Source: WHSW01 sp963842795 (lineage in GTDB: Bacteria > Actinomycetota > Thermoleophilia > Solirubrobacterales > 70-9). Taken from it: DNA of 64,000 nucleotides. The stretch is taken from the NCBI GenBank assembly GCA_963842795.1, contig CAWJHV010000008.1:43917-107916 (forward strand). The letters run 5' to 3'. Positions 15,271 to 22,627 of the stretch are shown here, piece by piece. Made by a program: the position numbers and the translations under genes. How positions within the stretch are numbered: position 1 is the stretch's first letter; each line of letters opens with the position of its first letter. The notes under the pieces are model-generated. The model saw only the letters and a program-made list of their open reading frames with translations, ran no database searches and was not told where the DNA came from.

Positions 15271-16476
15271 GTGCGGTCGATCGCAGACCCGGCGCGTCTC
15301 GAGGACGAGTACGGCGTCCGCAACTACGACCCGCTCCCGGTCGTCATCAGCTACGGCGAGGGCTCCTGGGTCGAGGACGTCGACGGACGCCGCTACTTCG
15401 ACGCGCTCTCCGCCTACTCGGCGCTCAACTTCGGTCACCGCCATCCGCGGCTCGTGGCGGCCGCGCAGGAGCAGCTCGAGCGGCTCACGCTGACCAGCCG
15501 CGCGTTCCGCAACGACCGGCTCGGGGAGTTCTGCCGGCGGCTCGCCGAAGCCTGCGCGATGCAGCGCGTCCTGCCGATGAACACCGGGGCCGAGGCGGTC
15601 GAGACGGCGATCAAGGCGGCTCGCAAGTGGGGCTATGAGGTCAAGGGGGTCGAGCCCGGCCGGGCGAAGATCGTCGTCTGCCGTCAGAACTTCCACGGCC
15701 GCACGACGACGATCGTCTCCTTCTCCGACGATCCCGCGGCGCGATCGGGCTTCGGGCCCTACACGCCCGGGTTCGAGAGCGTCCCGTTCGGCGACCTGGC
15801 GGCGCTCGAGGCTGCGCTGGACGACGAGACGGTGGCCTTTCTCGTCGAGCCGATCCAGGGCGAGGCCGGCGTGATCATCCCGCCTGCCGGCTATCTGCGC
15901 GGGGCTCGGGAGCTGTGTGCCCGTGCGAACGTGCTCATGATCGCCGACGAGATCCAGTCGGGGCTCGGGCGCACGGGGCGCATGTTCGCGTGCGATCACG
16001 AGCAGGTCGAACCGGACCTGCTGCTGCTCGGCAAGGCGCTGGGCGGCGCGATCGTCCCGGTCTCCGCCGTCGTCGGCTCCGACGAGGTCCTGGGCCTGTT
16101 CAGGCCCGGGCAGCACGGGAGCACCTTCGGCGGCAACCCGCTCGCCTGCGCGGTCGCGCTCGAGGTACTCGAGCTGCTGGCCGACGGGTCGCTCGAGCGA
16201 AACGCCACCGTGCTCGGGGCGCGGTTCTTCGACTCCCTACGAGGCGCGTCGCACGCGGCGGTCGCCGAGATCCGCCAGCGCGGGCTCTGGATCGGGGTCG
16301 ATCTCGAGCCCGGCACGCCAACGGCGAGGAATGCCTGCGAGCGCCTGCTGGCGAGGGGTGTCCTGGCGAAGGAGACGCAGGAGCGCACGATCCGCTTCGC
16401 CCCGCCGTTGACGACGAGCGCCGACGAGCTCGACTGGCTGCTCGAGCGGGTCGACCTCGTGCTCGCCGAGCTCTGA
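15271..16476 (+). CDS. rocD: Ornithine--oxo-acid aminotransferase
   Basis: A 401-residue class-III PLP aminotransferase with a GTG start. It moves the delta-amino group of ornithine to 2-oxoglutarate, giving glutamate semialdehyde (arginine/proline catabolism). Family features include YGVRNYDPLPVVI and YSALNFGHRHPR near the N-terminus, PMNTGAEAVETAIKAARKW, NFHGRTTTIVSFS, EPIQGEAGVI and ADEIQSGLGRTG. The PLP lysine is K255 in LLLGKALGG, and HGSTFGGNPLACAVA is also present. The length matches RocD. No other arginine catabolism genes are adjacent. Confidence 0.92.
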   Translation: MRSIADPARLEDEYGVRNYDPLPVVISYGEGSWVEDVDGRRYFDALSAYSALNFGHRHPRLVAAAQEQLERLTLTSRAFRNDRLGEFCRRLAEACAMQRVLPMNTGAEAVETAIKAARKWGYEVKGVEPGRAKIVVCRQNFHGRTTTIVSFSDDPAARSGFGPYTPGFESVPFGDLAALEAALDDETVAFLVEPIQGEAGVIIPPAGYLRGARELCARANVLMIADEIQSGLGRTGRMFACDHEQVEPDLLLLGKALGGAIVPVSAVVGSDEVLGLFRPGQHGSTFGGNPLACAVALEVLELLADGSLERNATVLGARFFDSLRGASHAAVAEIRQRGLWIGVDLEPGTPTARNACERLLARGVLAKETQERTIRFAPPLTTSADELDWLLERVDLVLAEL

Positions 16477-16523
16477 CGAGCGCCCGCGTTTGCGGCGCCC
16501 GCACTGAGGGAAACAGGCCACCC

Positions 16524-17624
16524 ATGCGGAGGGTGGTGGGCCTCGCGTTCATCTCGGCGGTGGTCGGCCTGCTGGCGGTGGCGTTTGCGCCCGCCGGCGC
16601 CCAGGCGAGCCCGTACGCGCCGCCGGACCGTCCCGGTCCGTCGCTCTCGGTGGCGGGCGCTGATCTGCGCGATGCGCTCGCCTGCCACGGCGGAGTCCGA
16701 GCGGCGAATCGCCGGCCGGTGCTGCTGATCCCGGGGACGACGCTGACCCCGGACGCCGAGTACTCGTGGAGCTGGCAGCCGGCGCTCGAGCGCCTCGGCT
16801 TTCCCTACTGCGCGGTCGAGCTGCCGGGCGCGGCGATGGGCGACATCCAGCGCGCCGCCGAGTACGTGGTCTTCGCGATCCGGCGGATCAACCGGCTCTC
16901 GGGGCGGCGGGTCGACGTGATCGGCCACTCCCAGGGCGGGATGATCGGGCGCTGGGCGCTGCGGTTCTGGCCCGACACCCGCTCGCGCGTGGGTGACCTG
17001 GTCGGCCTCGCGCCCTCGAACCACGGCACCCTGGACGCGATCGGCGTCTGCGCGGTTCCCTGCGCCGCTTCGTTCTGGCAGCAGCGCTCGGATTCGAGCT
17101 TCGTCGACGCGCTCAACTCCTATCGCGAGACCTTCGGCGGGGTTGATTACACGGTCGCCTACACGAGGCTCGACGAGGTCGTGGTCCCGAACCTCGACCA
17201 GAGCGGCTCCTCCTCGCTTCACACCGGCGGGGCGCGGATCGCGAACGTCGCCCTCCAGGACATCTGTCCAGCGAACGCCTCCGAGCATCTGGCGATCGGG
17301 ACGTACGACGACGTCGCCTACGAGCTCGCGCTCGACGCGATCACGCACCCCGGCCCCGCGGACCCGGCCCGGATCCCGCAGAGCGCCTGCACGACCCCGT
17401 TGATGCCCGGCGTGAGCCCGGCGACCTTCGTCGCCGACTACGCCCGCATGGGCACCTTCGCCGCCCGCACGATCGCCGGCGCGCCGCGGCGCTCCTCCGA
17501 GCCCCCGCTCGCCTGCTACGTGACCGCGGTCTGCGCCGGCAGGCCGCCCAGCTCGGCGCGCAGCCGGCCGACGAACGGCGACTCTGGCTCGATGCGCTCG
17601 ACCATCGCGACGGATTCGCGGTAG
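16524..17624 (+). CDS. Secreted lipase-like alpha/beta hydrolase
   Basis: A 366-residue protein. Residues 1-28 (MRRVVGLAFISAVVGLLAV, ending AQA) are a signal peptide. The mature part has RPVLLIPGTTLTPDAEYSW (oxyanion-hole region), the nucleophile elbow VIGHSQGGMIGRWALRF, NHGTLDAIGVC and a late SEHLAIGTYDDVAYELALDAI bearing the candidate His. The pattern resembles actinobacterial triacylglycerol lipases related to the CalB/class-2 group. Several cysteines suggest disulfides. The last 109 bases overlap the convergent HD-domain gene, and the C-terminal 30 or so residues there look non-family, so the natural end may have been extended by loss of a stop codon. Confidence 0.85.
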   Translation: MRRVVGLAFISAVVGLLAVAFAPAGAQASPYAPPDRPGPSLSVAGADLRDALACHGGVRAANRRPVLLIPGTTLTPDAEYSWSWQPALERLGFPYCAVELPGAAMGDIQRAAEYVVFAIRRINRLSGRRVDVIGHSQGGMIGRWALRFWPDTRSRVGDLVGLAPSNHGTLDAIGVCAVPCAASFWQQRSDSSFVDALNSYRETFGGVDYTVAYTRLDEVVVPNLDQSGSSSLHTGGARIANVALQDICPANASEHLAIGTYDDVAYELALDAITHPGPADPARIPQSACTTPLMPGVSPATFVADYARMGTFAARTIAGAPRRSSEPPLACYVTAVCAGRPPSSARSRPTNGDSGSMRSTIATDSR

Positions 17625-18154
17625 TCGGCGAGCAGGCCCTCCGGCGTGGTGCCCGAGCGCGCCGCCAACTCGTCGACCTGGGAATCCGCGCCCCGATGAA
17701 GCTCCCGGATGTTGCAGAGGACGTCGGCGGCGAAGATCGCCGTGGCACGGCTTCCGGCCGCCTCGACCCGCTTTCGCAGCGCCCGCCTGCGGTCGGGAAA
17801 CGACCCGACCTTCGCGTCCTCGGTGAGCGCCATCACCAGGTCCGAGACCCGGTCGCCGAGCGCCGCGCGCAGCCTGCTCTCCGCCAGCGAGCCGCGCTCG
17901 ACCGCATCGTGCAGCAGGGCCGCGGCGACCATCGTCTGGTCGTAGCCCGTGTCGTGAAGCAGCTCGGCGACCTCGATCGAGTGCACGAGCAGCGGCGCCT
18001 GGTCGCTGGCGCGACGCTGCTCCAACTGCGCCTCGGCCGCGAGCGCGTAGGCGCCGATCAGAAGCGGTGATCTCCCGACCCACTCGGGCCTGCGGACCGC
18101 CGACCCCGGCGGCTGCCGAGTTCCGAATCGATTGAACCTATGCGATGTGCTCAA
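17516..18154 (-). CDS. HD-domain protein (phosphohydrolase or synthetase-like)
   Basis: A 212-residue protein from TTG 18154, which has GGGGG just upstream; an in-frame TTG at 18205 is the alternative. The HD motif spans about 65-100: LVHSIEVAELLHDTGYDQ then AAALLHDAVERGS, giving H...HD, as in the hydrolase half of RelA/SpoT and related HD proteins. DVLCNIRELHRG with a later aspartate fits the final metal ligand region (usually D). There is no synthetase or TGS domain, so it could be a small alarmone hydrolase (Mesh1-like) or a general HD phosphatase. It is downstream of tatA on the same strand. Confidence 0.75.
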   Translation of the reverse strand: MSTSHRFNRFGTRQPPGSAVRRPEWVGRSPLLIGAYALAAEAQLEQRRASDQAPLLVHSIEVAELLHDTGYDQTMVAAALLHDAVERGSLAESRLRAALGDRVSDLVMALTEDAKVGSFPDRRRALRKRVEAAGSRATAIFAADVLCNIRELHRGADSQVDELAARSGTTPEGLLADYRESVAMVERIEPESPFVGRLRAELGGLPAQTAVT

Positions 18155-18232
18155 GGCACCCCCTTCGTCGCGTCGGCGCGACGAGCGGCCGCGCTGGGAG
18201 CTCAAACCCGCCGAGGGTCGCGGAGTATCGCT

Positions 18233-18565
18233 CTAGGGGCGCGGCTCGGCCGGCGGGGTCGGCTCGGCTTCATCGCCGGCCGGCTCGGGGCGCGCCGCGG
18301 CCGGCGCGCGCTCGGCCCGCTCGGGCCGTTCGGGCGGCGCCTTGCCGGTGAGCGCGTCGCGGAACTCGCGCGCCTCGCGCAGACCCTCGCCCGCTTTCTT
18401 GCCGAGGGTCTTCGGGTCGGCCTTGTCGCCGACCATCTCCTGGGCCGACTCCTTGAGCTCGCGGGCGCCGGTCCCGGCCTTGCGGCCGATCGTCGGCAGG
18501 TACCGGTAGCCGAAGACGACCAGTAGGACGACGACGAGGATCGCGATCTCGAGCGGTCCGATCAC
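18233..18565 (-). CDS. tatA: Twin-arginine translocase subunit TatA/E-like
   Basis: A 110-residue protein with a Shine-Dalgarno (CGGAGG) before ATG 18565. It has one N-terminal helix (IGPLEIAILVVVLLVVFGYRYLP) followed by the hinge IGRKAGTGARELKES and an amphipathic helix, the TatA/E signature. After about residue 70 the tail is Pro/Glu/Arg-rich and low complexity. No tatB or tatC is nearby. TatA subunits form the protein-conducting pore for folded Tat substrates. The hinge glycine and FG motif are present, so it may be functional, although orphan TatA paralogues also occur. Confidence 0.82.
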   Translation of the reverse strand: MIGPLEIAILVVVLLVVFGYRYLPTIGRKAGTGARELKESAQEMVGDKADPKTLGKKAGEGLREAREFRDALTGKAPPERPERAERAPAAARPEPAGDEAEPTPPAEPRP

Positions 18566-18613
18566 CCTCCGGAGGTTAGACGCGCGGGTGGGCGGCGTTG
18601 AAGAACCGCCTCG

Positions 18614-18655
18614 GTTGTCGACTTGAGCACGTCAGATGTGCTCAATGCACCAACC
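18614..18655 (-). repeat. Inverted repeat TTGAGCAC-N7-GTGCTCAA with outer GGTTG/CAACC arms
   Basis: A perfect 8-bp inverted repeat (18623-18645) with outer 5-bp arms, between the SHOCT-domain gene and tatA, 58 bases before the tatA start. It could be the terminator of the upstream gene or an operator for tatA. A closely related sequence (GGTGCNTTGAGCACATC, 16 of 17 identical) occurs at 18144-18160 at the start of the HD gene. Confidence 0.55.
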
Positions 18656-18685
18656 GTGACGCGGCGCCGAGCGCCACCGGCCTGC

Positions 18686-19075
18686 TCAGGCCAGGGCCTT
18701 GGCCTTGATCGCGTCGAACTCCTCCTGGGTGATCGTCCCCGCGTCGAGCAGGTCCTTGGCCTTGGCAATCTCGGCCGCCGAGCCGCCGGCCGTTTCCTTG
18801 ACATAACTGTCGAAGGCCGCCTGTTGGTCCTGGGCCTGCTTGACGCTGCGGTCCCGGATCCCGTCGTGCTGGGCGATCAGATACACGAGCACGCCGAGGA
18901 ACGGGATCACGATGATGAACACGATCCAGAGCGCCTTGTGCCCGCCGCCGATGTCGTGGCGGCGGAAGATGTCGATGAAGCAGGTGATCGCGATCCAGAT
19001 CCACGCCACCCAGGCGAAGAAGAGGACCATCGTCCAGAGGACGTCGAGGAACGGGTAGTCGGCGGCTATCGGCAT
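18686..19075 (-). CDS. Membrane protein with PLDc_N-type helices and a SHOCT domain
   Basis: A 129-residue protein with a start supported by AAGGAG before ATG 19075. Two transmembrane helices (about 10-33 and 46-66) carry the PLDc_N-like pattern WIAITCFIDIFRRHD then ALWIVFIIVIPFLGVLVYLIAQ. A helical linker follows. The C-terminal SHOCT motif is LLDAGTITQEEFDAIKAKALA (about 107-128). SHOCT modules are short helical hairpins of unclear function, often found on membrane proteins. It is divergent from the alpha/beta hydrolase gene. No specific role is assigned. Confidence 0.8.
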   Translation of the reverse strand: MPIAADYPFLDVLWTMVLFFAWVAWIWIAITCFIDIFRRHDIGGGHKALWIVFIIVIPFLGVLVYLIAQHDGIRDRSVKQAQDQQAAFDSYVKETAGGSAAEIAKAKDLLDAGTITQEEFDAIKAKALA

Positions 19076-19232
19076 CTGGGGACTCCTTCTTCGGGCGTGT
19101 GGAGCCTGTCGCTCGTACGCGCCCCCTTCGTCGTGTTCGCCGTGATGGCGACTCGGGGTCGATCATCCCCCAGCGTTCGGACGGATGCAACCAGCGGCGC
19201 GATCTGAGGCCTGGGATATCGTTCGGCACAGG

Positions 19233-20153
19233 ATGTCGGCGGGGGCTGCAATCCGATCGTGGCGTCGCGTCGCGATGAGCCTCGGCCTCCTGCTCCTGAC
19301 CGTGGCCTCGCCTGCGACCCAGGCGCAGGCCCGATCGGTCGAGCTGCCCGACGGGCGCGAGATGTACCTCACCTGCAGGGGCCACGGAGGGCCGACGGTG
19401 GTCCTCGTCTCGGGGTATCACACCGCCGCGAACGTGTGGAGCGCCCGGGTGCCCGGCTCCGATCGGACCCCGGTCCTCCCGGGGGCCGGCCGCTTCACCA
19501 GGGTGTGCGCCTACGACCGGCCGGGCACCCTGCGCAACGTCGGCCTCGTGAGCCGCAGCGACCCGGTGCCCATGCCGCGCACCACCCGCGACGCCGTCAC
19601 CGAGCTCCACGCGATGCTGCGCGCCGCGCAATTGCCGGGTCCCTACGTGCTCGTCGGCCACTCCCTCGGCGGCATGATCGTGCGGCAATACGCGAGCACC
19701 TACCCGCGCCGGGTCGCCGGGCTCGTGCTCGTCGACGCGCTCAACGAGAAGCTCGTGCCGCTCCTCGGGCCCGAGTACTGGGCGAGGTACGTCGCCTTCC
19801 AGTACGTACCGGTCCCCGGGTTCGAGAGCTACCGCGACTCCGAGACCTTCGATTTCGCCGCCAGCGCCCGGCAACTGCGCCGCGCGGCGAAGGCCCATCC
19901 GCTGCGCTGGGGGCTGCCGGTGTACGTCCTCTCGAAGGGCCAATCCTTCGGCGTTCCCGACGAGCAGCTGGGCTTTCCGACGGCCACGCTCGACCGAGCC
20001 TGGCACGAGGCGCAGAATTGGCTCGCGGGGCTCGTCGGGCACACCCCACACGTGATCGCCCAGGACAGCGGGCACGACATCCACGTCAACGATCCCCAGC
20101 TCGTGATCGAGGCGATCCGCCAGGTGGTCCGGCGGGCTCGCGGCGCCGGCTAG
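19233..20153 (+). CDS. Secreted alpha/beta hydrolase
   Basis: A 306-residue protein. ATG 19233 is preferred because it follows a plausible -10 (TATCGT) and begins a clean signal peptide (SWRRVAMSLGLLLLTVASPATQAQA); an earlier in-frame start at 19185 is possible. It has the hydrolase core GPTVVLVSGYHTAANVW, the nucleophile elbow LVGHSLGGMIVRQYA, LVLVDALNE, and the late histidine in DSGHDIHVNDPQLV. It resembles haloperoxidase/esterase-type hydrolases; the substrate is unknown. The stop overlaps the end of the convergent pilC gene by 4 bases. Confidence 0.85.
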   Translation: MSAGAAIRSWRRVAMSLGLLLLTVASPATQAQARSVELPDGREMYLTCRGHGGPTVVLVSGYHTAANVWSARVPGSDRTPVLPGAGRFTRVCAYDRPGTLRNVGLVSRSDPVPMPRTTRDAVTELHAMLRAAQLPGPYVLVGHSLGGMIVRQYASTYPRRVAGLVLVDALNEKLVPLLGPEYWARYVAFQYVPVPGFESYRDSETFDFAASARQLRRAAKAHPLRWGLPVYVLSKGQSFGVPDEQLGFPTATLDRAWHEAQNWLAGLVGHTPHVIAQDSGHDIHVNDPQLVIEAIRQVVRRARGAG

Positions 20154-21382
20154 CGGATCTTGTCGTAGAGGCTGAAGATCGGCAGGTACATCGAGATCAC
20201 GATGAAGCCCACGACCACGCCGACGACGACGATCATGATCGGCTCGATCAAGGAGGTCAGCGCCTTGACCTTCGCGTCGACCTCGGTGTCGTAGAAGTCG
20301 GCGATCTTCTCCAGCATCTGCTCGAGCTGTCCCGATTCCTCGCCGACGGCGACCATGTGCGAGACCATCGGCGGGAAGACGCTCGCCTCCTCGAGCGGCT
20401 TCGCGATCGTGCCGCCCTTCTTGACCGAGTCGTAGACCTCGTCCATCGCCTCCTGGATCACCGCGTTGCCGGCGGTCTGGCCCGAGATCTGGATCGCCTG
20501 CAGGATCGGCACGCCCGAGGAGACGGTGCCGGAGAAGGTCCGCGACCAGCGCGCGAGGGCGACCTTCTGAACAACGTCCCCGATCTTCATCGGGATCCGG
20601 AGCTTGAAACGGTCCCACAGCATCCGGCCGCGCTCGGTGCGCTTCCAGCGCACGAACGCGTACGCGATCAACACGATCACCGGGAAGAGGATGTACCAGG
20701 AGCCGGTGACGGCGTCGGAGGCCCCGACCGTGATCTTGGTCATCAACGGGAGCTCCGCGCTCTCGCCGTTCTCCTCCGAGATCTCCTCGAAGATCCCCAC
20801 GAACACGGGGACGACGAAGGCGACGATCACGATCATGACGACGATCGCGACCGAGAAGACGACCGCCGGGTACATCATCGCCGACTTCACCTGGCGCCTG
20901 AGCGCGTCCAGCTTCTCGAGCTGGGCGGCGACGCGGTCGAGCGCCTGCTCGAGCCGGCCGGAGCCCTCGCCGGCCTCGACCATCGAGCGGTAGAGCGGGT
21001 CGAAGATGCCGGGCTGGCGCTCCATCGCCTGGTGCAGCGAGCTGCCCGCCTCGACGTCGGCTCGGACCGAGGCGATCGCCGGCTTCAGCATCTCGTCCTC
21101 GGTCTGGTCCTCGAGGGTGTACAGCGACCGCAGCATCGGCATCCCGGAGGCGATCAGGGTCGCGAACTGGCGGGAGAAGACCGAGAGGTTGCGCATGCTC
21201 ACGCTCTTGAAGCGCTGGAAGATGCTCTCGAGCTTCAGCGCCTGGCGCTGCTCGGAGACGTCGAGGACGATCAGCCCCCGCTGTCGCAGCTGCTCGGAGA
21301 CCTGGGCCTTGGAGTTGGCCTCGACCTGGCCGTTGGCGGCGGCTCCGGCGAGATCCACCGCCCTGAATGAGAAGGTGCTCAT
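20150..21382 (-). CDS. pilC: Type IV pilus inner-membrane platform protein PilC
   Basis: A 410-residue GspF/PilC-family protein with two T2SF domains (about 65-190 and 270-395), each followed by hydrophobic helices (MMYPAVVFSVAIVVMIVIVAF, then a final SLIEPIMIVVVGVVVGFIVISMYLPIF). Family motifs FSRQFATLIASGMPMLRSL, RWSRTFSGTVSSGVPILQAI and MVSHMVAVGEESGQLEQML are clear. It starts 13 bases after pilT. PilC turns the PilB/PilT motor action into pilin addition or removal. Confidence 0.96.
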   Translation of the reverse strand: MSTFSFRAVDLAGAAANGQVEANSKAQVSEQLRQRGLIVLDVSEQRQALKLESIFQRFKSVSMRNLSVFSRQFATLIASGMPMLRSLYTLEDQTEDEMLKPAIASVRADVEAGSSLHQAMERQPGIFDPLYRSMVEAGEGSGRLEQALDRVAAQLEKLDALRRQVKSAMMYPAVVFSVAIVVMIVIVAFVVPVFVGIFEEISEENGESAELPLMTKITVGASDAVTGSWYILFPVIVLIAYAFVRWKRTERGRMLWDRFKLRIPMKIGDVVQKVALARWSRTFSGTVSSGVPILQAIQISGQTAGNAVIQEAMDEVYDSVKKGGTIAKPLEEASVFPPMVSHMVAVGEESGQLEQMLEKIADFYDTEVDAKVKALTSLIEPIMIVVVGVVVGFIVISMYLPIFSLYDKIR

Positions 21383-21395
21383 CGCGCCGCTGCCC

Positions 21396-22574
21396 TCACA
21401 TCATCGTCGTCGGAGCGCCCGGGGCGGGCGCCGAGTCCGGCCGGCTCTCGGGCTGTGCCTCTGCCGGAGCGGCGGCTGGTCCGCCGTTGCCGCCGTTGCG
21501 AGCCCCCGTGCCGCCACCGAGCAGCCGTTTCAGCTCCTCGGGCACCGAGGCACGTTGCTCGGCCAGGGCGCGGGAGATCGTGCCCGCGCGCACCAGCTGC
21601 GCGAGGTGGGAATCCATCGTCTGCATCCCGACCGCCCCCGAGGTCTGCAGCGCGGAGTAGATCTGGTGCGTCTTGCCCTCGCGGATCAGGTTGCGGATCG
21701 CGGGCGTCGGCACCAGGATCTCGCTCACGACCACGCGCCCGGTTCCGTTGGCGGTCTGGAGCAGCTGCTGGGTGATGATCCCCTGGAGCGCGATCGAGAG
21801 CTGCATCCGCACCTGGTGCTGCTGGTGTGGCGGGAAGACGTCGATGATCCGGTCGACCGTCTGCGCGGTCGACTGGGTGTGCAGGGTGGCGAACACGAGA
21901 TGGCCGGTCTCCGCCGCCGTCAGCGCGGTCGAGATCGTCTCGAGGTCGCGCATCTCGCCGACGAGGATCACGTCGGGGTCCTCGCGCAAGGCCGCCCGCA
22001 GCGCGGACCCGAAGTCGGTCGCGTCGGCGCCGATCTCGCGCTGGTTGACGATGCACCTCTTGTGGCGGTGCAGGAACTCGATCGGGTCCTCGATCGTGAG
22101 GATGTGCTCGCTGCGGTTGCGATTGATCAGGTCGACCATCGAGGCGAGGGTCGTCGACTTGCCGGAGCCGGTCGGCCCGGTGACGAGCACGAAGCCGCGC
22201 GGCCTGCGGGTGAACTCCTCCACCGGCGCCGGCAGCCCCAGCTCCGCGAGGCTCTTGATCTCGCTCGGAATCAGGCGGAAGGCGGCGCTGATCGATCCGC
22301 GCTGGAAGAAGACGTTGACGCGGAAGCGGGCGACCCCGGGGATCGCATAGGAGAGGTCGAGCTGGCGCTCGTTCTCGAACCGCTTGCGCTGGGCGTCGTT
22401 GAGAACCGAGTAGACGATCTCGCGCGTCTCCTGCGGGGTCATCTTCTCGAACCCCTCGAGCGCCGCGATCTGGCCGTTGACGCGCATCGCCGGGGCGAAC
22501 CCGGGAGAGATGTGCACGTCCGAGGCGCGCACCTCGACCATGCGGCCGAGCACAGCGGCGAAGTCAATGCTCAC
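21396..22574 (-). CDS. pilT: Type IV pilus retraction ATPase PilT
   Basis: A 392-residue GspE/PilT-family ATPase. The N-terminal PilT domain is followed by Walker A GPTGSGKSTTLASM, the Asp box (EDPIEFLH), Walker B VGEMRDLETISTALTAAETGHL, the His box (FATLHTQSTAQTVDR) and the PilT-specific AIRNLIREGKTHQIYSALQT, which separates PilT from PilB. About 45 C-terminal residues are Gly/Ala/Pro-rich and disordered. Its presence implies retractile pili and possible twitching or DNA uptake. It lies between pilB and pilC on one transcript. Confidence 0.96.
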   Translation of the reverse strand: MSIDFAAVLGRMVEVRASDVHISPGFAPAMRVNGQIAALEGFEKMTPQETREIVYSVLNDAQRKRFENERQLDLSYAIPGVARFRVNVFFQRGSISAAFRLIPSEIKSLAELGLPAPVEEFTRRPRGFVLVTGPTGSGKSTTLASMVDLINRNRSEHILTIEDPIEFLHRHKRCIVNQREIGADATDFGSALRAALREDPDVILVGEMRDLETISTALTAAETGHLVFATLHTQSTAQTVDRIIDVFPPHQQHQVRMQLSIALQGIITQQLLQTANGTGRVVVSEILVPTPAIRNLIREGKTHQIYSALQTSGAVGMQTMDSHLAQLVRAGTISRALAEQRASVPEELKRLLGGGTGARNGGNGGPAAAPAEAQPESRPDSAPAPGAPTTMM

Positions 22575-22627
22575 GGGCGATCAATCGTCAACTTTCGGGC
22601 AAAGCTTGAGCGCGATCCGGGAGGCGC

